This document shows positions 17,083 to 25,536 of a DNA stretch of 64,000 nt, one piece after another (within the stretch, counting starts at the first letter, position 1; each line of letters opens with the position of its first letter). The notes under the pieces were generated by a model. The model ran no database searches, was not told where the DNA came from, and saw nothing but the letters and a program-made list of their open reading frames with translations. The DNA is taken from assembly GCF_000721265.1 (NCBI RefSeq), contig NZ_JOFZ01000004.1:496001-560000 (forward strand), written 5' to 3'. Origin of the DNA: Streptomyces sp. NRRL F-5126. Its GTDB lineage: Bacteria > Actinomycetota > Actinomycetes > Streptomycetales > Streptomycetaceae. The position numbers and the translations under genes were made by a program.

Positions 17083-17820
17083 ATGAAGAACCTGGGTCTG
17101 CCCGAACACATCCGGGCCTGTCTGTTCGACCTCGACGGCGTCATCACCAAGACCGCCGTCGTGCACGCCGCCGCGTGGAAGGAGATGTTCGACGAATTCC
17201 TGCGACGACGGGACGGCGCGGACTTCCGCCCGTTCACCCCGGACGACTACGACCGGTACGTGGACGGCCTGCCCCGCGCGGACGGGGTGCGCTCCTTCCT
17301 TGCCTCGCGCGGCATCGAACTTCCGGAGGGCGCGGACGGCGACCCCGAGGACAAGGACACCGTCCACGGGCTCGGCAACCGCAAGAACACCCTGGTGCTG
17401 GCGAAGATCCGCACCGACGGGGTCGAACCGTACGAGGGGACGTTGCGCTACGTGCGGGACGCGCGCGAGCGCGGCCTGCGCACCGCCGTCGTCTCCTCAA
17501 GCGCGAACTGCCGTGACATCCTGCGCTCCGTGCACGCGGAGGACCTCTTCGAGGTCCGCATCGACGGCATCGTCGCGGCCGAGCGGCGGCTGCCGGGCAA
17601 GCCGCGCCCCGACACGTTCCTCGCCGCCGCGCACGACCTCGACGTGGACCCGGCGGACAGCGCCGTGTTCGAGGACGCCCTCGCGGGCATGGACGCCGGC
17701 AGGTCGGGGCACTTCGGCTACGTCGTCGGCCTCGACCGGGTGGGACAGACGGACGCGCTGCGCGCCCACGGCGCCGACATCGTGGTGAAGGACCTCGCCG
17801 ACCTGGGGACGGACGCATGA
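17083..17820 (+). CDS. beta-phosphoglucomutase-family HAD hydrolase
   Basis: This 245-residue HAD-superfamily enzyme has the nucleophile motif FDLDGVITKT (Asp16 and Asp18). A helical cap contains the substrate-specificity segment HGLGNRKN, and VVSSSANC, PGKPRPDTF and FEDALAGMDAGRSG follow. These are typical of beta-phosphoglucomutases, which convert beta-glucose 1-phosphate to glucose 6-phosphate. The ATG at 17083 follows GGGGGAAGG. Its stop codon overlaps the start of the GH65 phosphorylase by ATGA. The pairing means the phosphorylase product would be consumed directly. Confidence 0.9.
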   Translation: MKNLGLPEHIRACLFDLDGVITKTAVVHAAAWKEMFDEFLRRRDGADFRPFTPDDYDRYVDGLPRADGVRSFLASRGIELPEGADGDPEDKDTVHGLGNRKNTLVLAKIRTDGVEPYEGTLRYVRDARERGLRTAVVSSSANCRDILRSVHAEDLFEVRIDGIVAAERRLPGKPRPDTFLAAAHDLDVDPADSAVFEDALAGMDAGRSGHFGYVVGLDRVGQTDALRAHGADIVVKDLADLGTDA

Positions 17821-20189
17821 TCAAGCACTCCAACTACACCGTCGAGCCGTGGGTCCTGCGGGAGTGCGGCATCAACCTCGACGTCCTGCCGCAGAGCGAG
17901 TCCGTCTTCGCCCTCTCCAACGGCCACGTCGGCTGGCGGGGCAACCTCGACGAGGGCGAGCCGCACGGCCTGCCCGGCTCCTACCTCAACGGCGTCCACG
18001 AACTGCACCCGCTGCCCTACGCGGAGGCGGGCTACGGATATCCCGAGTCGGGCCAGACGGTCATCAACGTCACCAATGGCAAGATCATCCGGCTGCTCGT
18101 GGACGACGAGCCGTTCGACCTGCGCTACGGCACCGTCCGCTCCCACGAGCGCGTACTCGACTTCAGGACCGGGCTGCTGCACAGGACGTGCGAGTGGGTC
18201 TCGCCCGCGGGCTGCGCCGTCAAGGTCCGCTCAACCCGCCTGGTCTCCTTCACCCAGCGTGCCATCGCCGCCGTGCGGTTCGAGGTCGAGGCCGTCGACA
18301 GCGACGTGCGCCTCGTCGTGCAGTCCGAGCTGATGGCCAACGAGCAGTTGCCGCGCTCCGACGGCGACCCGCGCGCCGCGGTCGCGCTGGAGTCGCCGCT
18401 GGTCTCCGAGGAGCACTTCGCCACCGACGCACGGGTCAGGCTCGTCCACACCACCGCGCGCAGCGGGCTGCGGGTCGCCGTGGCCGCCGACCACGTCGTC
18501 ACCGGCCCCGATTCGACGCGCACGAGCAGCGAGAGCGGGGACGACGTCGGACGGGTGACGTGCACGGCCCAGCTGCAGCCTGGCGAGGTGCTGCGCCTGG
18601 AGAAGACGGTCTCCTACGGCTGGTCGTCCACCCGCTCACTGCCGGGCGTACGAGACCAGGTGGACGCGGCGCTCGCCCAGGCCATGTCCACGGGGTGGGA
18701 CGGCCTCGTCGCGGAACAGCGCCACTACCTCGACGACTTCTGGTCCAGGGCCGACGTGGAGCTGGACGGCGACGAGGAAGTCCAGCAGGCCGTGCGCTTC
18801 GCGCTCTTCCACGTCCTGCAGGCGGGCGCGCGGGCGGAGCAGCGCGCCATCCCCGCGAAGGGACTGACCGGATCGGGCTACGACGGGCACAGCTTCTGGG
18901 ACACCGAGACCTTCGTCCTGCCGCTGCTCACCTACACGTCGCCGCACGCCGTGGAGGAGGCCCTGCGGTGGCGGCACAGCACGCTGCCCGCGGCCCTGGA
19001 CCGCGCCGAGCAACTCGGCCTTGAGGGCGCCGCGTTCCCCTGGCGCACCATCGAGGGGTCCGAGTGCTCCGCGTACTGGCCCGCCGGCACGGCCGCCTTC
19101 CACGTCAACGCGGACATCGCCGACGCCGCCGTCCGCTACGTCACGGCGACGGGCGACGAGGGGTTCGAACGCGAGATCGCCGTCGAACTCCTCGTCGAGA
19201 CCGCACGGTTGTGGCGCTCGCTCGGCCACCACGACCACCACGGCGTCTTCCACATCGACGGGGTCACGGGTCCCGACGAGTACAGCGCCGCGATGGACGA
19301 CAACACGTACACGAACCTGATGGCCCGCGCGAACCTCAGGCACGCTGCCGACGCGGTGGAGCGCCACCCGCGCAGGGCGGCGGAACTCGGCGTGGACGAC
19401 GAGGAGAGCGCCGCTTGGCGCGACGCCGCCGACGCCATGAACAAGCCGTACAACAGTGAGCTGCGCGTGCACGAGCAGCACGCGGGCTTCACCGGCCACC
19501 AGCAGTGGGACTTCGCGGGCACGCGCCCCGACCAGTACCCGCTGCTGCTGCACTTCCCGTACTTCGACCTCTACCGCAAACAGGTCGTCAAGCAGGCCGA
19601 CCTGGTGCTGGCGATGTACCTGCGAGGCGAGGAGTTCGACGCGGACCACAAGGCGCGCAACTTCGCCTACTACGAGCCCCTGACAGTCCGCGACTCGTCG
19701 CTGTCCGCATGCGTCCAGTCCGTGGTGGCCGCGGAGGTCGGCCACCTCAGGCTCGCCTACGACTACCTGGTCGAGGCGGCGCTGCTGGATCTGGAGGACA
19801 CGGAGAACAACACCAGGGACGGCGTGCACATCGCGTCGCTCGCCGGAACCTGGATGGCGCTGGTCGCGGGGTTCGGCGGCATGCGCCACCGCGGTGACGA
19901 CCTGGAGTTCACCCCGAAGCTGCCCGAGCGGCTGCGCCGGCTCGCCTTCAAGATGCACATCTTCGGGCGCAGGCTGGCCGTGGAGATCAGGACGTCGTCG
20001 GTCACGTACACACTCCTCGAGGGCGACCCGCTGCCGCTCAAGCACTGCGGGGAGCGGATCACCGTGACGGCCGGGGCCCCGGTGGAGCGCAAGCTGCCCG
20101 TGTGGTCCGTGCACCCGGCGCCCGCCCAGCCGCCGGGCCGCGCACCCTCGCACGACCACCAGCAGCCCTTCGACCGCGAAGGCGCCTGA
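17817..20189 (+). CDS. glycoside hydrolase family 65 disaccharide phosphorylase
   Basis: The protein has 790 residues. It has the GH65 architecture: an N-terminal beta-sandwich (to about residue 290), an (alpha/alpha)6 barrel with GHSFWDTETF, and a C-terminal domain. The predicted catalytic acid is Glu488 in TGPDEYS, and KQADLVLAMY belongs to the phosphate-binding region. Family members phosphorolyse maltose, trehalose, kojibiose or related sugars to beta-glucose 1-phosphate plus a sugar; a few are hydrolases. The overlapping beta-phosphoglucomutase gene favours a phosphorylase. Which disaccharide is used cannot be read from the sequence. The C-terminal 30 residues are Pro/His-rich and probably disordered. 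Confidence 0.9.
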   Translation: MIKHSNYTVEPWVLRECGINLDVLPQSESVFALSNGHVGWRGNLDEGEPHGLPGSYLNGVHELHPLPYAEAGYGYPESGQTVINVTNGKIIRLLVDDEPFDLRYGTVRSHERVLDFRTGLLHRTCEWVSPAGCAVKVRSTRLVSFTQRAIAAVRFEVEAVDSDVRLVVQSELMANEQLPRSDGDPRAAVALESPLVSEEHFATDARVRLVHTTARSGLRVAVAADHVVTGPDSTRTSSESGDDVGRVTCTAQLQPGEVLRLEKTVSYGWSSTRSLPGVRDQVDAALAQAMSTGWDGLVAEQRHYLDDFWSRADVELDGDEEVQQAVRFALFHVLQAGARAEQRAIPAKGLTGSGYDGHSFWDTETFVLPLLTYTSPHAVEEALRWRHSTLPAALDRAEQLGLEGAAFPWRTIEGSECSAYWPAGTAAFHVNADIADAAVRYVTATGDEGFEREIAVELLVETARLWRSLGHHDHHGVFHIDGVTGPDEYSAAMDDNTYTNLMARANLRHAADAVERHPRRAAELGVDDEESAAWRDAADAMNKPYNSELRVHEQHAGFTGHQQWDFAGTRPDQYPLLLHFPYFDLYRKQVVKQADLVLAMYLRGEEFDADHKARNFAYYEPLTVRDSSLSACVQSVVAAEVGHLRLAYDYLVEAALLDLEDTENNTRDGVHIASLAGTWMALVAGFGGMRHRGDDLEFTPKLPERLRRLAFKMHIFGRRLAVEIRTSSVTYTLLEGDPLPLKHCGERITVTAGAPVERKLPVWSVHPAPAQPPGRAPSHDHQQPFDREGA

Positions 20190-20220
20190 GCACGGCGCAT
20201 GCGGGCACATGTCCGTGCGG

Positions 20221-20256
20221 GTGCGGGCGGCCCGGTGGTTCCCGGACCGCCCGCAC
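20221..20256. terminator. bidirectional stem-loop terminator
   Basis: GTGCGGGCGG at 20221-20230 pairs perfectly with CCGCCCGCAC at 20247-20256. An inner CCGG/CCGG pairing (20232-20235 with 20242-20245) closes a six-base loop. It stands between the convergent GH65 gene (stop 20189) and the SapA-like gene (stop 20262), so it probably terminates both. Confidence 0.75.
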
Positions 20257-20261
20257 GGGCG

Positions 20262-20780
20262 TCAGCGCGCGAGAGCCGCGCAGTTCGTCTGGTTCTTGCC
20301 CGCGACCGCGCCCGCGATCTCGCCGCGCCAGCTGACGCACTGGCCCGGCGCGTAGAGGTACACGGGACCCGCGTACGTCGTGTAGTTGCCCGAGTCGATG
20401 ACGTCGTGCGTGTGCGTGCCGATGCCGACGGACGCCGTCATGTGGACCGCGGCGCCCGGCCTGCTGCGCACGGTGACGACGCAGTTCTTCTTGGTCTTCG
20501 AGCTGTAGGTGAGGTAGACGGTGCCCGCGGTCCCGATCGGCGCGGAGTTGACCACGCCGTACCCGGAGCCGCAGACATTGTTGTAGGCGACGGCCGGGGC
20601 CTTCGCCCCGGTGGTGACAGCCGCCGCTGCCGGCACCGCGTGCGAGGCGGCGGAGGCGGTCGCGGCGGGGGCGGCACCCGAGGACGGAGCGGCCCCGGCG
20701 GCGGGCGCGAGGACCACGCCGGCACACGCCAGACCCGCGAGAGCGGCTCCGGCCACGGCACCACGCTGAGTGAACTTCAT
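20262..20780 (-). CDS. secreted protein resembling spore-associated protein A
   Basis: This 172-residue protein has a clear signal peptide (MKFTQRGAVAGAALAGLACAGVVLAPAAGA). An Ala-rich linker leads to a compact C-terminal domain starting at about residue 66. That domain (NNVCGSGYGVVNSAP, GTVYLTYSS, KNCVVTVRSRPGAA, GPVYLYAPGQCVSWRGEI) resembles Streptomyces spore-associated protein A and has four cysteines likely to form disulfides. GGGGGAA precedes the ATG at 20780. SapA-type proteins are found on spores and aerial structures; their biochemical role is unknown. Confidence 0.8.
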   Translation of the reverse strand: MKFTQRGAVAGAALAGLACAGVVLAPAAGAAPSSGAAPAATASAASHAVPAAAAVTTGAKAPAVAYNNVCGSGYGVVNSAPIGTAGTVYLTYSSKTKKNCVVTVRSRPGAAVHMTASVGIGTHTHDVIDSGNYTTYAGPVYLYAPGQCVSWRGEIAGAVAGKNQTNCAALAR

Positions 20781-20904
20781 CGTTGTTCCCCCTGCTCTTG
20801 GCAGTAGTGGCGTCGGTCAACGCCACACATCGTCAGACTGCCGACCCACGGGGGGAGTTGTACGGACGCCGGCCTGTTACAGAGCCGGGACGATCCGTGA
20901 CGGC

Positions 20905-21282
20905 TCAGCCGGCCGGGCCGTCCCCGCCGTCCGGACGCACGCGGCGGTGCACCAGGACGCACGCCGCGCTCACCCGGTACCGGCCGTCCCGCGCGGCCCT
21001 GCCGTTCAGGCGCAGCACGCGCAGTGGCTGACGCTGCCAGCCGACGGTCTCCACACTCGCCCGGCGCCGCAGCCCGAACAGGCGCAGCTCCTCCATCAGA
21101 TGGACGCCCGCGATGTCCATGAAGGGCACGTCGCTCATGTCGAGCGTCACCTCGCGCGTGCCGGCCGGCACCTCGGCGAGAGCCCGGCACAGCAGCGGAA
21201 GCGCGCCGAAGTCGAGATCGCCGTGCGGTGACAGTACGACGGCACGGGCGTGGCGCGCGGAGGTGCAAGTCATCGTGGACAT
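20905..21282 (-). CDS. STAS-domain (anti-sigma-factor-antagonist-like) protein
   Basis: This 125-residue protein has a STAS fold spanning about residues 10-105 (VVLSPHGDLDFGALPLL, REVTLDMSDVPFMDIAGVHLM). In SpoIIAA/RsbV proteins the loop reads DSSG, with the second serine phosphorylated by the anti-sigma kinase. Here it reads DIAG, so the usual phospho-acceptor is missing. It may bind its partner constitutively or serve a non-sigma role. A GGGGGAAG ribosome site precedes the ATG at 21282. No kinase gene is adjacent. Confidence 0.82.
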   Translation of the reverse strand: MSTMTCTSARHARAVVLSPHGDLDFGALPLLCRALAEVPAGTREVTLDMSDVPFMDIAGVHLMEELRLFGLRRRASVETVGWQRQPLRVLRLNGRAARDGRYRVSAACVLVHRRVRPDGGDGPAG

Positions 21283-21429
21283 GCCGCTTCCCCCTCTCCG
21301 GGTGCGGCCACACCTGCCTGATGGCCTCGGGGCCGCCGGCCAGTAGGGCCGGGCAGGCGCCCGGCCCCCACCGTCTCACCGAACGCCCGGCTTGAACAGA
21401 GCCGCGGCGTCAGGGCCGCCGGCGGCGCG

Positions 21430-23097
21430 TCAGGTCCCGTCGCCCGCCAGCGCCAGCTCCTCGTCCGCCACGGCCTCCCGGTGGCGCCGCTCGTCCTCTC
21501 TCGCCCGGCGCGGGCTCCAGCGTCCCGCCATGACGAAGACGAACGGGACGAACACGACCTGGCCGCCCACCGTCACCCACCACCACGTCTGCCACTGGCC
21601 AGGACCCTGCCGGCTCGCCCTCGCGACCTCGGGACCGTACCGGCGCAGTACGTCGAGCTGCGGCTGCGCCTTCCGCACGAGGGCGAGGCCCGAGGGGCCC
21701 ACCTCGCGCGCCGCCCGCGCGGCCAGCTCCTGCGGCGCCTTGCCCGCCGGGTACTTCGCGAGGCGCGCGAACAGATCCGGGTGTGCGTTCACCACCGCCA
21801 GCGCCGGGCCCGCTTCGTGCTGCGCCGCCGCGACCGCCTCCCCGTGCTCGACGAGCGGTGACGCGGAGGTGACCACGAGCGGCAGCACGGCGCTCGACGC
21901 GGCCACCACGATCCGCAGCGTCCAGCCCCACACCGCGAGGCCGGCCGCCGTCGCCGCGGGGTTGCGCCTCTCCACGGTCTCGGTGAAGCTCGCCATCCAC
22001 GGCGCGTAGGCCACGCCCGAGAAGACACCGATCGCGACGAACAGCCACGCGAAGGTCGAGTAGCTCGTGGCGTGGCGCGTGGCGAGGACCGCGAAGTACG
22101 ACGTCGCCGCGATCGAGCCGGCCGCACCCACCAGCATGAACGGCTTGCGCACCCGCAGCCTGTCCGACAGCAGCCCGACCACGACGAGAGCGATCGCGTT
22201 GGCGCCCCAGTACCAGTTGGCCAGCGCGTTCGTGCGCTGCTGGCTGTAGCCGAAGTTGGCGGAGAAGTACACCACGAAGTTGCCCACAGCCGCGAAATAC
22301 AGCAGCAGGAACACACTGATGGCGACAGCAGAACCCACCACGTCGAGGTGGAGCATCTGCCGCCACGGCGACCCGGCCCGGGCGACCGCCGCGCCCCCGC
22401 CGCGCCGGGCCCGGGCCTCCACCAGCGCACGGTCGCGCAGGCTGACCATCACCTGGCCGCGCAGACCGGGCGACAGCTCGCGCAGCGCGAACAGCGCGGC
22501 GGCGAACACGACGAGCCCGGCGACGCCCGAGTACCGCAACTCGTCCTGCCACGACGAGGAGTCGAGCGTGGTGCTGGTGACGACGGTGACCACCAGGGAG
22601 CCGAGCACCGGCCCCATCGTCCAGTAGCCCATCGCGGTCGCGCGACCCAGCTGGGGCGAGAAATCGCGTATCAGCGCGGGCGTCGCGACCAGCACGATCC
22701 CCTCGACGAGCCCCACCAGGCAGAACACCACCGTGTAGAGCGTCTTGTCCGGCGCGGCGGGCAGCGCGAACACCAGCAGCAGTCCGGCCACGAGCAGCCC
22801 GTAGACGACCAGGTTCGCCCGCCCCCAGCGGTCGGCGAGCCCGGCGACCAGCGAGGTGAACGCGCCGACGAGGTTGCCCAGCACCGACACCCAGACGAAG
22901 TACGTGTAGCTCATGCCGTAGTGGGTGATGATCGACGTCGCCACCGCGTACTGCACGTAGAGCATGTAGTAGAGCACGACCGTCGTCACCACGACGATCG
23001 CCAGGTTGGCGTACCGCCGGGGCGGCGCCGGATAGTGCGGCAACTCCCGGTACCACAGCCGGGAGGCGACGCCGGGACGGCCAGGACGGGTGGGCAT
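21430..23097 (-). CDS. MFS transporter with a large soluble insertion before the last helix
   Basis: This 555-residue major-facilitator protein has about 12 transmembrane segments, including GLADRWGRANLVVYG as the loop 2-3 motif. Between the penultimate and last helices is a hydrophilic, Ala-rich insert of about 95 residues (roughly residues 425-515), which is unusual for MFS. The C-terminus is highly charged. GGAGG lies five bases before the ATG at 23097. An 18-bp perfect palindrome of TetR-operator type lies 81-98 bp upstream. The substrate is unknown; context next to a chloramphenicol phosphotransferase homologue suggests, but does not show, drug or metabolite export. Confidence 0.85.
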   Translation of the reverse strand: MPTRPGRPGVASRLWYRELPHYPAPPRRYANLAIVVVTTVVLYYMLYVQYAVATSIITHYGMSYTYFVWVSVLGNLVGAFTSLVAGLADRWGRANLVVYGLLVAGLLLVFALPAAPDKTLYTVVFCLVGLVEGIVLVATPALIRDFSPQLGRATAMGYWTMGPVLGSLVVTVVTSTTLDSSSWQDELRYSGVAGLVVFAAALFALRELSPGLRGQVMVSLRDRALVEARARRGGGAAVARAGSPWRQMLHLDVVGSAVAISVFLLLYFAAVGNFVVYFSANFGYSQQRTNALANWYWGANAIALVVVGLLSDRLRVRKPFMLVGAAGSIAATSYFAVLATRHATSYSTFAWLFVAIGVFSGVAYAPWMASFTETVERRNPAATAAGLAVWGWTLRIVVAASSAVLPLVVTSASPLVEHGEAVAAAQHEAGPALAVVNAHPDLFARLAKYPAGKAPQELAARAAREVGPSGLALVRKAQPQLDVLRRYGPEVARASRQGPGQWQTWWWVTVGGQVVFVPFVFVMAGRWSPRRAREDERRHREAVADEELALAGDGT

Positions 23098-23177
23098 GGG
23101 GGCCTCCTGCGCATGCCGGAGCGCGCCGTGCGGGCGCACCCCGCGCCCGCAACCGCTCCGAGGTGGGGGAGAGGCTA

Positions 23178-23195
23178 GTACCGACCGGTCGGTAC
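23178..23195. promoter_or_regulatory. candidate TetR-family operator
   Basis: A perfect 18-bp palindrome with half-sites GTACCGACC and GGTCGGTAC lies between the phosphotransferase stop and the MFS start. The ACCGACCGGTCGGT core is the form of many actinobacterial TetR-family operators. No TetR gene is in the window, so the regulator would act from elsewhere. Confidence 0.6.
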
Positions 23196-23215
23196 GGCCT
23201 AGACACGTGCAGAGG

Positions 23216-23782
23216 TCAATTCCCGCCGGGCGCCGGGCGGTCCCGCGGGGCGACGCGGGCCGCGATGGCCAGGGCGCAGTCCCGCGCCTCGGTGTGGGTC
23301 GTGTCCACCTCCATGTCGTAGCGCACGCCCCGGTGCACCACGTCGGCCTGCGCGGCGGCCATCCCGGCCACCCGGTCGCCGCGCGCGGCCTCCCGGCCCG
23401 CCGCCACCCGGGCGTCGCACCTGACCCCCACCCACAGCACCCGCAGCCCGCCGAGCCGCGCCACCCACCGCTCCTGCGACGTGGTGCCACCGAGGAACAC
23501 CTCGTCCACCACGACCCGCGCGCCGGCCCGCGCCATGGCCGCCACCCCCTCGATCCACGCCGCCTCCACCTCGCGGAAGCCGGCTCCCACGCGCACCTCG
23601 CCCGACGGCTCGAACGTCAGACCGCCCTCGGCGTCGCGCAGCGCGGCCGGCAGCGCGTCGACCAGTGTGTCGACGCTGAGCGACAGCCACGGCTCAGGGA
23701 GCAGGACGTGCTGCAGGCACCGGGCGATCCCGGACTTGCCCGCGCTGGAACCACCGTTGAGTACGATCACCTGGAAGGACAC
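23216..23782 (-). CDS. cpt: chloramphenicol 3-O-phosphotransferase homologue
   Basis: This 188-residue kinase has the P-loop GGSSAGKS (residues 10-17) and the catalytic aspartate expected at Asp38 in SVDTLVD. As I remember its sequence, it closely parallels the Streptomyces venezuelae enzyme: [35 protein letters not shown] and EVDTTH. That enzyme phosphorylates chloramphenicol on the primary hydroxyl. The GTG at 23782 is chosen because the known enzyme begins about five residues before the first strand; a GTG at 23818 is possible. It sits between a hypothetical gene and an MFS transporter on the same strand. Confidence 0.85.
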   Translation of the reverse strand: MSFQVIVLNGGSSAGKSGIARCLQHVLLPEPWLSLSVDTLVDALPAALRDAEGGLTFEPSGEVRVGAGFREVEAAWIEGVAAMARAGARVVVDEVFLGGTTSQERWVARLGGLRVLWVGVRCDARVAAGREAARGDRVAGMAAAQADVVHRGVRYDMEVDTTHTEARDCALAIAARVAPRDRPAPGGN

Positions 23783-23825
23783 ACGGGCCAACCTAGCCCC
23801 GGCATCCCCGCGGGTCACCGGGAAT

Positions 23826-24659
23826 TCAGCGGGCCCCCTCGGCGCGCCGCCGGTGCTCCCCGCGCAGCACGCGGGCCGGCGCCTCCTCGTCGTACGCCCC
23901 GCACCCCGTCACCGACCACAGCGACATCTGCTGCGGCAATGCGTAGTACGGCACGAACACCTTCGCGGTGCGGTGCTTGGACACCTTGACGGTGAACAGC
24001 GCGGGCAGCACGTCGGGGGTCTGGTCCGCCAGGATGGCGAGCCGGCACGAGGAGCAGGCGGGCCGCCGGCCGGCAGCCGCCTCACGCGGCGAGACGCGCA
24101 CGCGTCCGCCGCCCTTGCCGCCCTTGCCTCGCTTTCCGTGCGCCCCGGGCGGCTCGGCGCGTCCGTGCAGCGGGTTGTAGAAGCAGCGCACCGCCCTCTT
24201 CTGCGGACGCCTGCCTTCGTGACGTGCGTGCGCGGCGGCGAACAGCTCCGCCGCGCGGTCGGCGAGTACCACGGACGCCGCGAGGTCCGGCAGGTCCGTC
24301 GCCTCGTCCAGGATCTTGCCCGCCGCCTGGAATGCCTCCAGCGCCGCCTCGTACTCCCGCCGCACCGCGGGCTCCGCCCCGCCGGGGAGTTCCAGGCGCG
24401 CATCGGACAGCAGATCGCCCACGTCGGCGAGGCGCGCCCGCGCCAGCGACGTGAGCCTGTCCCGCAGCACCTCCCACTCCCGCAGGACGCGCTGCTCGTC
24501 CTCCCTGCTCATCGGCCGCGTGCCCGCGTGTCTGCCGTCGTGCGCCGCGTCGTACGCCGCCGCCACGGAACCGACCACGGCCGCACGCCGCCGGAGCCGC
24601 GGGAACGCCGGCAGGAAGCGCCGCCGCCCGGCCGCCGGGTCTCCGCCGTAGCCCGTCAC
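23826..24659 (-). CDS. conserved-looking hypothetical protein with paired cysteines
   Basis: This 277-residue cytoplasmic protein was not recognised. Residues 50-140 are strongly helical ([24 protein letters not shown]). A central [15 protein letters not shown] motif leads to a basic Gly/Lys-rich linker ([12 protein letters not shown]). The C-terminal part has [12 protein letters not shown], then [21 protein letters not shown] and a further single Cys. The CxxC pair could bind a metal or be redox active, but a full zinc site is not evident. The GTG at 24659 is supported by GGGAGGAG a few bases upstream. It precedes the cpt homologue by 43 bp and may be co-transcribed. Confidence 0.7.
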   Translation of the reverse strand: MTGYGGDPAAGRRRFLPAFPRLRRRAAVVGSVAAAYDAAHDGRHAGTRPMSREDEQRVLREWEVLRDRLTSLARARLADVGDLLSDARLELPGGAEPAVRREYEAALEAFQAAGKILDEATDLPDLAASVVLADRAAELFAAAHARHEGRRPQKRAVRCFYNPLHGRAEPPGAHGKRGKGGKGGGRVRVSPREAAAGRRPACSSCRLAILADQTPDVLPALFTVKVSKHRTAKVFVPYYALPQQMSLWSVTGCGAYDEEAPARVLRGEHRRRAEGAR

Positions 24660-24751
24660 CGGCTCCTCCCGGCGGCGGACAGGGCGGGTACGTGGGCGAT
24701 CACAGTCATCGAAACCTGGATCTTACCAAGACGGCGCCATCCGGCGGCCGT

Positions 24752-25453
24752 TCACGCCGCGGACGCGAGAGCGGCAAAACGTGCGGCGACCTGCCGCCAG
24801 ACGGCGCTCTCGGCCGCCTCGTTGCGTACCGCCGCCGCGTGCAGCTCCGCCCGGTCCACCCCGTACCTCCCCAGACGCTCCGTGCTCCACCCCTGGATCC
24901 GGCCGGCCTCGGCCTCCGGGTGGAACTGCACGCCCCACGCGCGGTCCCCGAGGCGGAACGCCTGGTAGGGGCAGTGCCCGCTGTGCGCGAGCCACCGCGC
25001 GCCAGGCGGCAGCTCGGTGATCCGGTCGACATGGTTCTCGATGGCGCTCGGGCTGGCGGGCAGCCCCGCGAACAGCGGGTCGTCCGCGGCCTCGGGCCGC
25101 AGCGTCAGCGGTGTGCTGCCGAACTCCGGCTCGCCGTACTCGCCGCGCACGGTGCCCCCGGCGACCTGCGCCAGCATCTGGCCGCCCAGGCAGATCCCGA
25201 ACAGGGGGACGTCCCTGTCCAGCGCCTCGCGCACCAGCGCGCGCGTCGGGGCGAGCCACGGCGCGCGGGCGTCGTCGTCCGGCAGGTAGCCGCCGCCGAG
25301 CACGATCAGCGCCTGGTGGTCGAGCGAGGCGGGGAGCGGGTCGCCCTCGTACGCCGCGACGACGTCGAGCGCGAGGCCGCCCTCCGCCAGCCAGCCGGCC
25401 CACCGCCCCGGCCCGCTCCCCGGGCCGTGCTGCACAACCAATGCCTTCGCCAT
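24752..25453 (-). CDS. class I glutamine amidotransferase-like protein
   Basis: This 233-residue stand-alone GATase1 domain resembles the glutaminase part of GMP synthase. The nucleophile is Cys88 in FGICLGGQML. The catalytic His-x-Glu is in WGVQFHPEAE, and the oxyanion strand is LIVLGGGYLPDD. Without a synthase domain or neighbour, it more likely hydrolyses a gamma-glutamyl compound or acts with an unlinked partner. The ATG at 25453 gives the usual length. It is flanked by unrelated genes on the same strand. Confidence 0.85.
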   Translation of the reverse strand: MAKALVVQHGPGSGPGRWAGWLAEGGLALDVVAAYEGDPLPASLDHQALIVLGGGYLPDDDARAPWLAPTRALVREALDRDVPLFGICLGGQMLAQVAGGTVRGEYGEPEFGSTPLTLRPEAADDPLFAGLPASPSAIENHVDRITELPPGARWLAHSGHCPYQAFRLGDRAWGVQFHPEAEAGRIQGWSTERLGRYGVDRAELHAAAVRNEAAESAVWRQVAARFAALASAA

Positions 25454-25536
25454 CGCCGTGACCTCGCCTTTCCGCGTGAATTCCCGCGCAAGTCACCCTA
25501 TCCGCGAGGGCGCGGCACGCCGCGTGCGGGCCGGTC

